Assembly: GCF_019130065.1 (NCBI RefSeq)
Contig: NZ_JAHSPG010000014.1
Coordinates: 1 to 64,000, forward strand
Direction of reading: 5' to 3'
Source: Pinibacter aurantiacus
GTDB lineage: Bacteria; Bacteroidota; Bacteroidia; Chitinophagales; Chitinophagaceae
DNA: 64,000 bases
The position numbers and the translations under genes are program-made. The notes beneath the pieces are model-generated. The model saw only the letters and a program-made list of their open reading frames with translations. It had not been told where the DNA came from and made no database searches. Positions 49,893 to 58,229 of this stretch are shown one piece after another (the stretch's first letter is position 1; each line of letters starts with the position of its first letter).

Positions 49893-49926
49893 AACCGGCT
49901 AGGTCGCGGTCTGGCAATCCGTCCTT

Positions 49927-50406
49927 CTAATTACTCGAACATTTTAATACGTCAAATCTCATTTCTGCCAAATCGAAAACAGACAAATTCTGAAACTTAA
50001 CTTGAATATCATTTTTGGGGTTGGGTTTCTTTTTATAAATATCAGAATTATTTGAAATAATTAAAGAAAGAGATTTACAATTAATAACCTGATCAAAAAT
50101 TAGCTTCCTTAACGGTAAGGGCTCGTGAAATGATGAAAATATTCCGACGTGATGAAAATCAAATTCCGCATCACTTAGAAACAATGGTAACTGTTCATTC
50201 TTTAGTCCATTAATAGAATCTGCAAACGTTGCAATGAACAAATCTATGGGCGACTTATCTCTATTTTTTATAAAACTAGAATCAAGTTCCAATTTGACAG
50301 ATGTGTCTACATAATTAGCCGCTGACAAATTTTCTTTTTTCTGCATCTTGCAACTCAAGACAAGATTTACTAGAAAAAACATCAAAACTCCATTTAAATT
50401 CCTCAT
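49927..50406 (-). CDS. Orphan lipoprotein, third gene of the array
   Basis: A 159-residue predicted lipoprotein: MRNLNGVLMFFLVNLVLSC gives the lipobox VLSC with Cys near 19. The mature part contains YVDTSVKLELDSSFIKN and PIDLFIATFADSINGLKNEQL, mixed in structure with no motif that I know. Start ATG 50406 rather than the longer frame, which adds eight residues. It is bracketed by repeats B3 and B4. The base composition is markedly AT-rich compared with the glycan loci. The function is unknown. Confidence 0.65.
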   Translation of the reverse strand: MRNLNGVLMFFLVNLVLSCKMQKKENLSAANYVDTSVKLELDSSFIKNRDKSPIDLFIATFADSINGLKNEQLPLFLSDAEFDFHHVGIFSSFHEPLPLRKLIFDQVINCKSLSLIISNNSDIYKKKPNPKNDIQVKFQNLSVFDLAEMRFDVLKCSSN

Positions 50407-50479
50407 ATCGGTATTTTTTTCGTTTGGCAATCATAGTTGAATCTGTTTAGAACCATTAGTGTAAGGCATTTTGTTCACC

Positions 50480-50623
50480 CTATTCGACATGTTCCGCAGG
50501 GCATGTCGAATAAAAGATAACAAGGGGTTTTAAGATCCCCTCAATCGGCTGATCATTGTACAGGATTAATATCCATTTATATATCGTTCGAGATGTCCTG
50601 CGGAACATCTCGAACAGCTCTGA
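50480..50623. repeat. Structured repeat family B, copy 4
   Basis: About 144 bp. The left hairpin has the TCCGCAGG loop and one G-for-A stem change, still able to pair as G-U in RNA. The right hairpin is perfect (GTTCGAGATGT, loop CCTGCGGA). Confidence 0.85.
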
Positions 50624-50675
50624 AAGCAGCTTTCGAAGTTATCCCTGCCATTGTCAATCCAAACGGATAATAGCT

Positions 50676-51461
50676 TTACTCTTGCAGATTGAATTCTATA
50701 TTTTCAGGAGGATTTGAGAGTTGAGATATAGAGTCAACTACACCGTAAATTTTCATTTTATTAAATTTAGCGACCACTTTGTAGCCAGGTGAGGGAATAA
50801 AATAAATACCGTCACTTTGCTTTAATAAATCATTTCCATTTGCAGAAATGGCTTCAATATCTCCTGCCACCAATTTATACAGTTTGTAGTCGAGAGATTC
50901 GAAATCAAGAGAGGCAATTTTTGTAACTAAGTTTCCATAATTTATAGACTTAATTCTTCTCCCATTTTTATTAAAAAAAAATATGCCGTTAGATTCACCA
51001 ATATAAAAATCTTTATTTTCCGGAAGCAGTTTCAAGCTATCAATTAGTTGTTGACTTTTTGGAAGGCTATTCGATATTTGATTGCCTTTTACATAATACC
51101 ATCCCCATCCTTTATTTTCTGATTCATCAACGAATGCGAGATACTCTTTTGAAATTCTCAACAAACAATTGGAGTGTTTTTCTATTAAGTATTCAAGCGA
51201 TTGACCATTCCTCAGTTGTTTTATAATCACATTTCTTAAAGAAAACTTTCCTAATGCGCCATATTCGACTACATTAACAATATAAATTCCCTTTTCGGGA
51301 GCTACATCTAATGTGTCAATTTCAATAACGCCTTCAGCTACTTTTTGAGTATTTATTTTGGTTTTTGTTAACCATAGGTTTCTATTATCCTTACAACTGG
51401 CAACAATCACTAACAAAAAGACGAGGGCAATAAAAATTGTTCTATTTGTAATCTGCTCCAT
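50676..51461 (-). CDS. Orphan lipoprotein, fourth gene of the array
   Basis: A 261-residue predicted lipoprotein with lipobox VIVASC (Cys near 23). The mature protein is rich in beta strands with short turns (GIYIVNVVEYGALGKFSLRN; NKGWGWYYVKGNQIS; FYIGESNGIFFFNKNGRRI), which suggests a propeller-like or WG-repeat-like fold, though no signature is complete. It lies between repeats B4 and B5. The composition is AT-rich, as in the other array genes. No homologous gene in this window; the function is unknown. Confidence 0.65.
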   Translation of the reverse strand: MEQITNRTIFIALVFLLVIVASCKDNRNLWLTKTKINTQKVAEGVIEIDTLDVAPEKGIYIVNVVEYGALGKFSLRNVIIKQLRNGQSLEYLIEKHSNCLLRISKEYLAFVDESENKGWGWYYVKGNQISNSLPKSQQLIDSLKLLPENKDFYIGESNGIFFFNKNGRRIKSINYGNLVTKIASLDFESLDYKLYKLVAGDIEAISANGNDLLKQSDGIYFIPSPGYKVVAKFNKMKIYGVVDSISQLSNPPENIEFNLQE

Positions 51462-51519
51462 AGAATGGATTATAAAAATTTAATAGCATCACCTCTACAG
51501 CTTGATTTCTTTCCTCACG

Positions 51520-51665
51520 CTATTCGACATGTTCCGCAGGACATGGCGAATAAAAGATAACAACGGATTTTAAAATCCCCTCAATCGACCGATCATTGTA
51601 CAGGATTAATATCCATTTAACCTAGCGTTCGAGATGTCCTGCGGAACATCTCGAACAGCACTGGA
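51520..51665. repeat. Structured repeat family B, copy 5
   Basis: About 146 bp. Left hairpin with loop TCCGCAGG and one stem mismatch, central GGATTTTAAAATCC palindrome, perfect right hairpin with loop CCTGCGGA. Confidence 0.85.
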
Positions 51666-51677
51666 ATTGAATAAGAG

Positions 51678-52055
51678 TTAAAACAGGCTTAACACTAAAA
51701 AAAATAAAGCAACCGAACTTACAATTAAAAATAAAGAAATGAAAATACAATAGGTTGTATGTCTTGATTTTAAACTTTGGACATTATGCAATATTTTTTC
51801 AAAATTATTCTTATCTCCCAAAAACTTTTTGTTAACCAAAAAACTAATATAACAAAGCACCAAACCAAGCGTAACAAAAAATGCAAAAGACTTAATGTGA
51901 AAGAAATAAACCGCACCTCCGAAAACTAGCGGTGCAGTTATAAAAAAACTAATGATTGAACAATATAGTAATGCTGATTCTTTCGGTTCAGTGCTTTTCA
52001 ATTTTTCTGAAAAAACATAGAAACAACTAAATATATAATTATAAAGCATTTTCAT
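51678..52055 (-). CDS. Small multi-pass membrane protein, fifth gene of the array
   Basis: A 125-residue protein with about four hydrophobic helices (SALLYCSIISFFITAPLVFG, FAFFVTLGLVLCYISFLV, TTYCIFISLFLIVSSVALFF). It resembles the array gene at 48705-49142 in size, topology and N-terminal MK..YNY. It is only 12 bp from repeat B5 at its 3' end and 68 bp from B6 at its 5' end. The function is unknown. Confidence 0.6.
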   Translation of the reverse strand: MKMLYNYIFSCFYVFSEKLKSTEPKESALLYCSIISFFITAPLVFGGAVYFFHIKSFAFFVTLGLVLCYISFLVNKKFLGDKNNFEKILHNVQSLKSRHTTYCIFISLFLIVSSVALFFLVLSLF

Positions 52056-52123
52056 TACTCTTCATATTTTGTCACAACGATATCATTTGCACCAATGCAG
52101 ATTTTATTCCGTCAAACGCTCAC

Positions 52124-52268
52124 GCTATTCGACATTTTCCGCAGGACATGTTGAATAAAAGATAAAAAGGGATTTTAAAATCCCTTAATCGACTGATCAT
52201 TGTGCAGGATTAATATCCATTTAATCTAGCGTTCGAGATGTCCTGCGGAACATCTCGAACAGCACTGG
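52124..52268. repeat. Structured repeat family B, copy 6
   Basis: About 145 bp. The left hairpin has two stem changes, the central GGGATTTTAAAATCCC is perfect, and the right hairpin is perfect with loop CCTGCGGA. It ends directly at the gene fragment that starts at 52270. Confidence 0.85.
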
Positions 52269-52269
52269 C

Positions 52270-52404
52270 TTTTCAACTCATCAGAGCCTACAACGGAAAG
52301 CAATAAACGACTTCGATTTTAATTTTGCAAAAAATACTTTGAGAACCAACTTTGATCTTGAAACTCCGATTATCCGGAAAACTGAGTTGATGAGAAGGCA
52401 ATAA
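52270..52404 (+). pseudogene. C-terminal gene fragment (duplicate of 26091-26214)
   Basis: A 44-codon open stretch ending in TAA: it begins FSTHQSLQRKAINDFDFNFA and ends ETPIIRKTELMRRQ. It starts right after repeat B6, which replaces the upstream part of the gene. The copy at 26 kb matches at 71 of the first 74 bases. The family is not identified. Confidence 0.55.
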
Positions 52405-52428
52405 AAAAGCCCGCAAAAATGCGAGCTT
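52403..52428 (-). terminator. Rho-independent terminator
   Basis: Minus-strand stem GCTCGCA/TGCGGGC with a TTTT loop followed by TTTTTT. It lies after the tRNA-like sequence on the minus strand and immediately after the gene fragment on the plus strand. Confidence 0.7.
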
Positions 52429-52437
52429 TCAAAATTT

Positions 52438-52547
52438 GGCTGCGGTGAGGGTGGGATTGTAACCTAAACCCTCTATTGCAGTCTGGATCGATATTCCATC
52501 AATTCATTTGCCCGGTACTCTACGATTTACTCGTGTTCAAAGAGATC
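52438..52547 (-). pseudogene. Decayed tRNA-like sequence
   Basis: Read on the minus strand, ATCGTAGAGTACCGGGC resembles a tRNA D-arm, and GGTTACAATCCCACCCTCACCGC resembles a T-arm plus 3' acceptor strand, where GGTTCGAATCCC would be standard. A CCA follows shortly after. The 5' acceptor strand does not pair convincingly and the anticodon arm is unclear, so it is not a working tRNA. A terminator follows it. The rest of the 52548-52805 gap shows nothing recognisable. Confidence 0.35.
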
Positions 52548-52805
52548 ATATCTCTATTCTAAAGTTACAAAAAATGATTATCTGTGACAGTTGACCGTCT
52601 ACGGTTTTTAAATACATCCGAAATAGCTTGACTAAACCAACACTTCCAATTCTTTATTAGAAACTAGATTTCTGCTAGCTCATCAGAGAGATAAAAAAGA
52701 TTCGCATTTTATATGCCTGCAAGGAGTCTCAGGTATTTATTGACCCGTGGATGTTCAAGCAGCATCGAGTATAAACAAGAAACGAATCGCATTCTCCTTA
52801 TTCTC

Positions 52806-55800
52806 TTATCTGATCAACACGGCAGTTCCCTTTCGCTTGATTACTGTTCCGGAGAAGCTAATACCCTCAGTCATCCATATATAAGTGCCGGTTGATTGCT
52901 GTACACCGCCTATCGATCCATCCCAACTAACGGCAGGATTTGTAGAAAAGAAAATCCGCTTTCCCCATCTGTCATACACTGCAAAATATTTGAACTCTTT
53001 TATGCCAATAGGAATTGCTCGCAGTTGGTCATTTTTGCCGTCGCTATTTGGAGTAAAGGCACTGGGAACATATATATCTACCACATTATAGACGGTTACA
53101 GTAATGTCATCAACGGCGATACAACCGTTCGGAGTACTTGCTGTGACCGTATAGGTTACTTTGTGCGAAATCGCCGCTACTGGATCCTTTACAGTGTTGT
53201 CGTTTAGGCCAATAGTAGGTGTCCAGTTGTATTTCGTAAAGCCACTATTGTTAACGTCAATTGCATTCAATTGCAATGGTTGGTTAATAACAATAGCAGT
53301 ATCATTACCTGCAAATATTTTTGCGATAGGTATTACTGTTACAACCGTCTCGGCTGTATTTAAAGAACTGCATCCATTGCCATCATTCACGACGAGGCTA
53401 TAGGTAGTGGTGGATGTTGGTTGCGTTACAGATGGATCAAATTTTTTTTGATTGGTGAGAAAAGTAGCAGGTGTCCATACACAACTAGTGCCTCCGCTTC
53501 CATTTAATTGAACGCTCTGCCCAAGACAGATAGCGGTGTCCTTGCTGGCATGTGCAACAGGAGCCGGATTTACAATAACAGTAATATTACCTGTTTGCGT
53601 ACAAACTCCAAGCATTGCTGTTAGTGTATAAGTAACACTGACAGCTGGTGAGGCAACGGGATTTTGCGAAGATGCATTGCTTAAGCCTTGCGTAGGATAC
53701 CATCGAAAGCTGGTAGCGTTTGTAGATGGCTGAAGGGTCAGGTTCTTACCCTCGCAGATAGTAGGATCATTCCCTGTGGTAAGCGTTAGATTGTCTTTAA
53801 GTGGCACCGTGGTGTTTTGCATCGACACGCAACCATTTACGTCCTTTACCGAGGTTGCGTAAATCCCTGTCTGTAATTTTATAAATTTACCACTTGCCTG
53901 AAAATTAACACCGTCTAGGCTATATTGAAAAGGCAAAGAGCCTCCGGTTTGCGATATGGTGATTGTTCCATCATTGTTAATACACGAGGCGGCTGTTGCA
54001 GCAGACATGATTTCAGGGCTCGGGTAGTTGTTTACATTAATAGAAGCGGGGTTAGTTAGGCCATTCGCATCTCTTACCGTAACAGTATAGTTTCCGGATG
54101 AAAGTTTATCAAAAACATTTCCCGACTGATAACTAATACCGTCGATTGAATATTGGTAGGGAGGAGTTCCGTTTGCTCCAACGGCAGTAATTGAGCCGGC
54201 AGTGGCACTACATACACCATCCTTTTCTGTTAACGTTACTGTTGGACATATATTGCTGATTTGGACAGTGGAGGTATTGGCGTAATTCAAAGCATCCTTT
54301 ATAGTAACAGTGTAGGTGTTTGCTGACAGGTTTGAAAAAATTGTGCCGGCTTGAAAGTTCTTGCCATCAATCGAGTATTGATACGGAGGGGTGCCATTTG
54401 AACCAGCGACTTCTACAGTTCCGTTTTTGCTTCCACATGTTTCATTCTTACTAGCGGTTGTTACAGAAGGACAATCGATCGTAATCGACGCTGCCTGTGA
54501 CTGTGTACAACCGTCCGCATCCTTTAACGTAACGAGATAATTTCGGCTTCCGGTTAAACCAGTGAAATTACTGGATGAATTAAAAGTCGTGCCGTCAATA
54601 CTGTATGTCAATGGGATGGTCCCGCCTGAAGTTACAACAGAAAGTTCACCATCATTGAGTTGGCAGGACGCAGCTTTTATATTAACTGCAGTTATCTTCG
54701 GAGGTGTATTTGCACTAACAACAACGCTTGTTATGCCCTTTTTTCCATTACCGTCGGTCACAGTTATCTTATAGCTGCCCACAGGCAAGTTCTTAAAAAT
54801 ATTGGCTGATTGAAATACCATTCCATCTAGCGAATACTGGTAAAGACCTGAGCCGCCAATTGCATTGACACTAATGCTGCCATTGTTAAGGCCGCAGGTC
54901 GTATTTTGTACGGTGGTAGTTAAGGATAAACAAAGGCCCTTAACTGTGGTACTTGTGGAACCGGTAAACCCATTGGCATCTTTTATCATCACGGTATAAG
55001 TACCGCTATTCAACCCTGTAAAAGTATTGGCTGATTGAAAGTGTACTCCATCTATAGAAAAGAGGTAAGGTGCAGTTCCTTTTTGTCCAGTCGCGACTAT
55101 TGTACCATCATTGAGCGCACAGGTTTCACCTGTGCTAACCGCCGTTACAACGGGGCAATGATCATAAACCGTTGCAACCAATGACGTTATCACTCCATTG
55201 GCATCCCTAACGCTGACATTATAATTTCCCGACCAGAGATTACTAAAAACATTGCTGGTTTGATAATTAATTCCGTCTATACTGTACTCGTAAGGAGCGG
55301 TCCCGTTACTTGCATTAACAGTTAACACGCCATCGTTTGCCTTGCAGGCAGCATCCACCGTTACGAAATCTATCTTAACATGACAGGATTGAAGAACAGT
55401 AATTGCGAAAGTTATTATTTTCCCATCCTTATCTTTTAAGTATAATGTGTGCATACCGGAAGATAAATTATAAAAATAGACTGAATTGTTTGTCAATAAA
55501 TGAGTGCCGGGTATATAATTAATTCCGTCATCTAGTGAGTAGGTGTATAAATTTAAATCAGTAGGATCATAAATATCAAATCGAGCAACTCCTTCGTTGG
55601 CACAAACGCTGTTGTACCATGATCCTCCTACGCTTACACATCGGTTATAGTCAAGCTCAAGCGGCTCACATTGGACAATGCACCCATTCGCATCTTTGAC
55701 AAAAAAAATATAATCGCCGGCAGATAAATTACTAAATACATTACTGGATTGATAAGGCATCGTTCCCATACTGTATTGGTAAGGCGGTGTACCTCCCGAC

Positions 55801-56408
55801 GCTTCAAGCGTGATGCTTGCATCATGTGCGTAGCAATTTGAAATATATTTAATACTGCCAACTTTGACTGTTGGAGGTGATAAATAATTTGTCACCGTTA
55901 CAGTTGTTGTTATTGTTTCATTGTTTGCATCAGTGACTGAAATCTTGTGCGTACCCGCCACTACATTGGTATAGTTTCCGGTGTTTTGAACAAAGAAATC
56001 ATCCATTGTGAATTTGTATGGGGCTGTCCCGCCTGATACAGAAACAATAATACTTCCGTTATATTGACCGCAGGTTGAATTAATTGTATTCACATCCAGC
56101 GTAAGATTTCCGGATTGAACTATGCTTTGTGGTTTTAAAGATGTAACTGTTTGAGCCATCTTGCAGCAGCTCGTAATGTCACACTGAACTAAAGATTGCC
56201 TTCCTTGCGCGAATGAATCTACAATTTTCCCGTTTGATATTTGAATAGTCCTGCGATTGCTCTTGCTCCAGACAATATATCTGCTGGATGGCTGTTGGGC
56301 TAAAAGCAAGTTGTCTGAAGCCCAGAAAAAGTTTATACAAATCAAGAAGAATACAATCGGTACAGCCTTCTTGAATAAATAAGCTAAGATTAATTTTGAC
56401 GTTTTCAT
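52806..56408 (-). CDS. T9SS-exported SprB-repeat surface protein with gliding-motility-type C-terminal domain
   Basis: A 1200-residue secreted protein. After a signal segment (PIVFFLICINFFWASDNLLLAQQ) come about ten SprB-type repeats of 65-80 residues (about 100-800), each with C..N.G.., GTPPYQYSIDG, NVF..L..G.Y.V.V.DANG. Three PKD/Ig-like domains with CEGK/CLGQ openings follow, and the last 90 residues (YVPSAFTPNSDGKNDQLRA ... YDRWGKRIFFS ... YIWM) form the type B C-terminal sorting domain used by the type IX secretion system. Such proteins are surface adhesins or motility-related filaments in Bacteroidota. Start ATG 56408; the longer frame uses TTG. It sits beside an Rhs toxin module but has no toxin motif of its own. 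Confidence 0.92.
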   Translation of the reverse strand: MKTSKLILAYLFKKAVPIVFFLICINFFWASDNLLLAQQPSSRYIVWSKSNRRTIQISNGKIVDSFAQGRQSLVQCDITSCCKMAQTVTSLKPQSIVQSGNLTLDVNTINSTCGQYNGSIIVSVSGGTAPYKFTMDDFFVQNTGNYTNVVAGTHKISVTDANNETITTTVTVTNYLSPPTVKVGSIKYISNCYAHDASITLEASGGTPPYQYSMGTMPYQSSNVFSNLSAGDYIFFVKDANGCIVQCEPLELDYNRCVSVGGSWYNSVCANEGVARFDIYDPTDLNLYTYSLDDGINYIPGTHLLTNNSVYFYNLSSGMHTLYLKDKDGKIITFAITVLQSCHVKIDFVTVDAACKANDGVLTVNASNGTAPYEYSIDGINYQTSNVFSNLWSGNYNVSVRDANGVITSLVATVYDHCPVVTAVSTGETCALNDGTIVATGQKGTAPYLFSIDGVHFQSANTFTGLNSGTYTVMIKDANGFTGSTSTTVKGLCLSLTTTVQNTTCGLNNGSISVNAIGGSGLYQYSLDGMVFQSANIFKNLPVGSYKITVTDGNGKKGITSVVVSANTPPKITAVNIKAASCQLNDGELSVVTSGGTIPLTYSIDGTTFNSSSNFTGLTGSRNYLVTLKDADGCTQSQAASITIDCPSVTTASKNETCGSKNGTVEVAGSNGTPPYQYSIDGKNFQAGTIFSNLSANTYTVTIKDALNYANTSTVQISNICPTVTLTEKDGVCSATAGSITAVGANGTPPYQYSIDGISYQSGNVFDKLSSGNYTVTVRDANGLTNPASINVNNYPSPEIMSAATAASCINNDGTITISQTGGSLPFQYSLDGVNFQASGKFIKLQTGIYATSVKDVNGCVSMQNTTVPLKDNLTLTTGNDPTICEGKNLTLQPSTNATSFRWYPTQGLSNASSQNPVASPAVSVTYTLTAMLGVCTQTGNITVIVNPAPVAHASKDTAICLGQSVQLNGSGGTSCVWTPATFLTNQKKFDPSVTQPTSTTTYSLVVNDGNGCSSLNTAETVVTVIPIAKIFAGNDTAIVINQPLQLNAIDVNNSGFTKYNWTPTIGLNDNTVKDPVAAISHKVTYTVTASTPNGCIAVDDITVTVYNVVDIYVPSAFTPNSDGKNDQLRAIPIGIKEFKYFAVYDRWGKRIFFSTNPAVSWDGSIGGVQQSTGTYIWMTEGISFSGTVIKRKGTAVLIR

Positions 56409-56511
56409 TAAAGCAGGCAATAATTAGACGGGAATCTTTTCCTGTTTTTCCAAACATACATCATTGGTTTGCATATAAGCAGAATTATCAAGCTGTATGA
56501 ACATTAAGACA

Positions 56512-57477
56512 CTATTTCATTTTCTTGCCTTCCATTGTTACAGCAGAGTAAATGTCTATTGGGATTTCCTTGCCCATGACTTCAAGTGTTCCTTCAAAAT
56601 GCGCTTTTACTTCGCTTGAAATCAACATACCTGTTTTTGTATCCAATTGGTATTCGCTTTGCTGTGACCCCTTTAATTTTGCCAATACCGGAAATCCCAT
56701 TACATCGAGCGTACTTGTATCACTATCCATTTTGCCTTCCGATTGTATTAACGTGAACTGACTATTCATTGCCTTTAAGGTGTAGATGCTTTTTAGATTC
56801 ATTCCGATATCGCTACCTGAATGTGAGGCAAGTTTCCACTGGTCCCCTATTTTTATGGATGAATCGGGAAATACACTAAACAACTGTTCCATGTTTTTCT
56901 TAATAAGGCCTTTATCTATTAATTGCCTCCATCTTTGCATTGCCAGTTCCTTCGTGTTTCTATCAGTATTGGTAAAGCTTTCCATAATCTTTCCCGTCAT
57001 TTCATCATAGCCATGGATTTGTTTTATTTCCCCTTTTGGTGAAATCGTTGCGGTAACATTCGCATTCTTTAGAATACCCAACATCTTTTCTACAGGATCC
57101 ATTGTTGACGAGGAATTAGACATATCCAGGTCAGTTTCATTGTCTTTATTTTTTGTGTAAATATGAACACTGTCATAGGTTATATGAAACAAATAATCGC
57201 CAACACTATCTTTATCTATTTTATAATAAACGCCATTTGTTGTCCGGTTAATGTTATCAGTTTTCTTATCCTCGTACTCTGTCTTTATGCGCGTTTCGTT
57301 GTTTATCAAAAAATAATACTTTGATCCCGATTCTGGTGTCAACGTTAATTTATATGATTTTGAGGGATCATAACTTTCATAATGCTCGCTGCGCCCGGTA
57401 GAGATTTTGCAACCTGATAACAATACAAATACTACAGCACCTATTATTACAGCTAAAAGCGATTTGATTAGATTCAT
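56512..57477 (-). CDS. Lipoprotein of unknown function (DUF6263-like)
   Basis: A 321-residue lipoprotein: lipobox VLLSGC (Cys near 23). The mature part is a beta-rich domain with the segments GSKYYFLINNETRI, NVTATISPKGEIKQIHGYDEM, KIGDQWKLASHSG and YQLDTKTGMLISSEVKAHFEG. This order (substrate-like strand, ISPKGEI, IGDSW, DTKTGM) matches the uncharacterised Bacteroidota family that I know as DUF6263; the name should be confirmed by a profile search. It lies between the SprB-repeat gene and the DUF4304 gene, all minus strand. The function is unknown; it is not an obvious immunity protein. Confidence 0.7.
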   Translation of the reverse strand: MNLIKSLLAVIIGAVVFVLLSGCKISTGRSEHYESYDPSKSYKLTLTPESGSKYYFLINNETRIKTEYEDKKTDNINRTTNGVYYKIDKDSVGDYLFHITYDSVHIYTKNKDNETDLDMSNSSSTMDPVEKMLGILKNANVTATISPKGEIKQIHGYDEMTGKIMESFTNTDRNTKELAMQRWRQLIDKGLIKKNMEQLFSVFPDSSIKIGDQWKLASHSGSDIGMNLKSIYTLKAMNSQFTLIQSEGKMDSDTSTLDVMGFPVLAKLKGSQQSEYQLDTKTGMLISSEVKAHFEGTLEVMGKEIPIDIYSAVTMEGKKMK

Positions 57478-57618
57478 ACTTTCTTATACACAACTTTTTC
57501 AGACTTTTAATTTTGCAAGTGCTTATTTTGGTTATACACTTTGCAGAGCTCCAATTATACCTAAGGCAGAAATCCACTGCCAGCAGTTCGAGAGACGCAG
57601 GAATCCCCTGATTTCACC

Positions 57619-58218
57619 TTAACTATTAATCCCAATTTCCTTTAAGTGCTCCACTGCTCGAATGGCGTTTGGCTTTCCTTTTGTTTGTTGCATAAAAGCT
57701 TCCACAACTTGATTTAAAGTACGGAAGTCGCCTTTTACCTTTAAAAGTGTAGTTAGATATTTAAACTTTCCGATCTCGGTAGTACCAGCGTAATGATCAT
57801 TAATCCAAGAGTTAATTAAACCGTCGTCAGACAACCGTCTATTTAATTCCGGCACAATAATATTTTGAACGTCAGTGCTAACATCCGAAACAACCTTATC
57901 CAAATTATCTGCCGTATTAACGCTCCACCAAAAATCGGGACTTCCCGACATAAACGAACCAATTCTTGCCTCCCACTGACATTGGCCGATTTCCGGCTTA
58001 TTCAAATTATGAAAACCATTTACCAATTCCCCTAACACATTAGAGTAAACTCCAAAATTAATAGTAAATTTAAGTACGTCCTCAGTACTATCTCTACCTT
58101 TCTGAAAGTTAATGATGCCATAGTTTTTGTCGGCAACTTTGTAAAAATCATTACCTTTTTTAACAAAGTCAAATTGCTTCAAAAAAGGGCTTAATTCTTT
58201 AATAATATTTTTAAACAT
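57619..58218 (-). CDS. DUF4304 protein, probable immunity partner of the upstream Rhs toxin
   Basis: A 199-residue cytoplasmic protein. The N-terminal region FKNIIKELSPFLKQFDFVKKGNDFYK...NYGIINFQKGRDS fits DUF4304, a family frequently found beside polymorphic toxins. It continues with WEARIGSF and ends in a helical region. No signal peptide is present, as expected for an inhibitor of a nuclease acting inside cells. I chose the ATG at 58218, 11 bp after the toxin stop; the longer frame begins with TTG and overlaps the toxin by 7 bp. The tight linkage to the toxin 3' end is the strongest argument for immunity. Function is inference from family and position. Confidence 0.8.
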   Translation of the reverse strand: MFKNIIKELSPFLKQFDFVKKGNDFYKVADKNYGIINFQKGRDSTEDVLKFTINFGVYSNVLGELVNGFHNLNKPEIGQCQWEARIGSFMSGSPDFWWSVNTADNLDKVVSDVSTDVQNIIVPELNRRLSDDGLINSWINDHYAGTTEIGKFKYLTTLLKVKGDFRTLNQVVEAFMQQTKGKPNAIRAVEHLKEIGINS

Positions 58219-58229
58219 ATGCGTTGAAA

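Noticed and set aside
49165-52268. A CRISPR array, because of regularly spaced repeats
   Set aside because: The repeats are ~145 bp, 500-1000 bp apart, with genes between them; there are no short spacers and no cas genes.
49165-52268. A canonical integron cassette array with attC sites
   Set aside because: The repeat ends do not show the standard attC core boxes and no integrase gene is in the window; only the arrangement is integron-like, so it is reported as such.
52438-52547. A functional tRNA gene
   Set aside because: The acceptor stem does not pair, the T-loop deviates from TTCGAAT, and no clear anticodon arm can be drawn.
52713-52895. A 60-residue plus-strand open frame
   Set aside because: It runs into the 3' end of the SprB-repeat gene on the other strand and has no protein-like signal.
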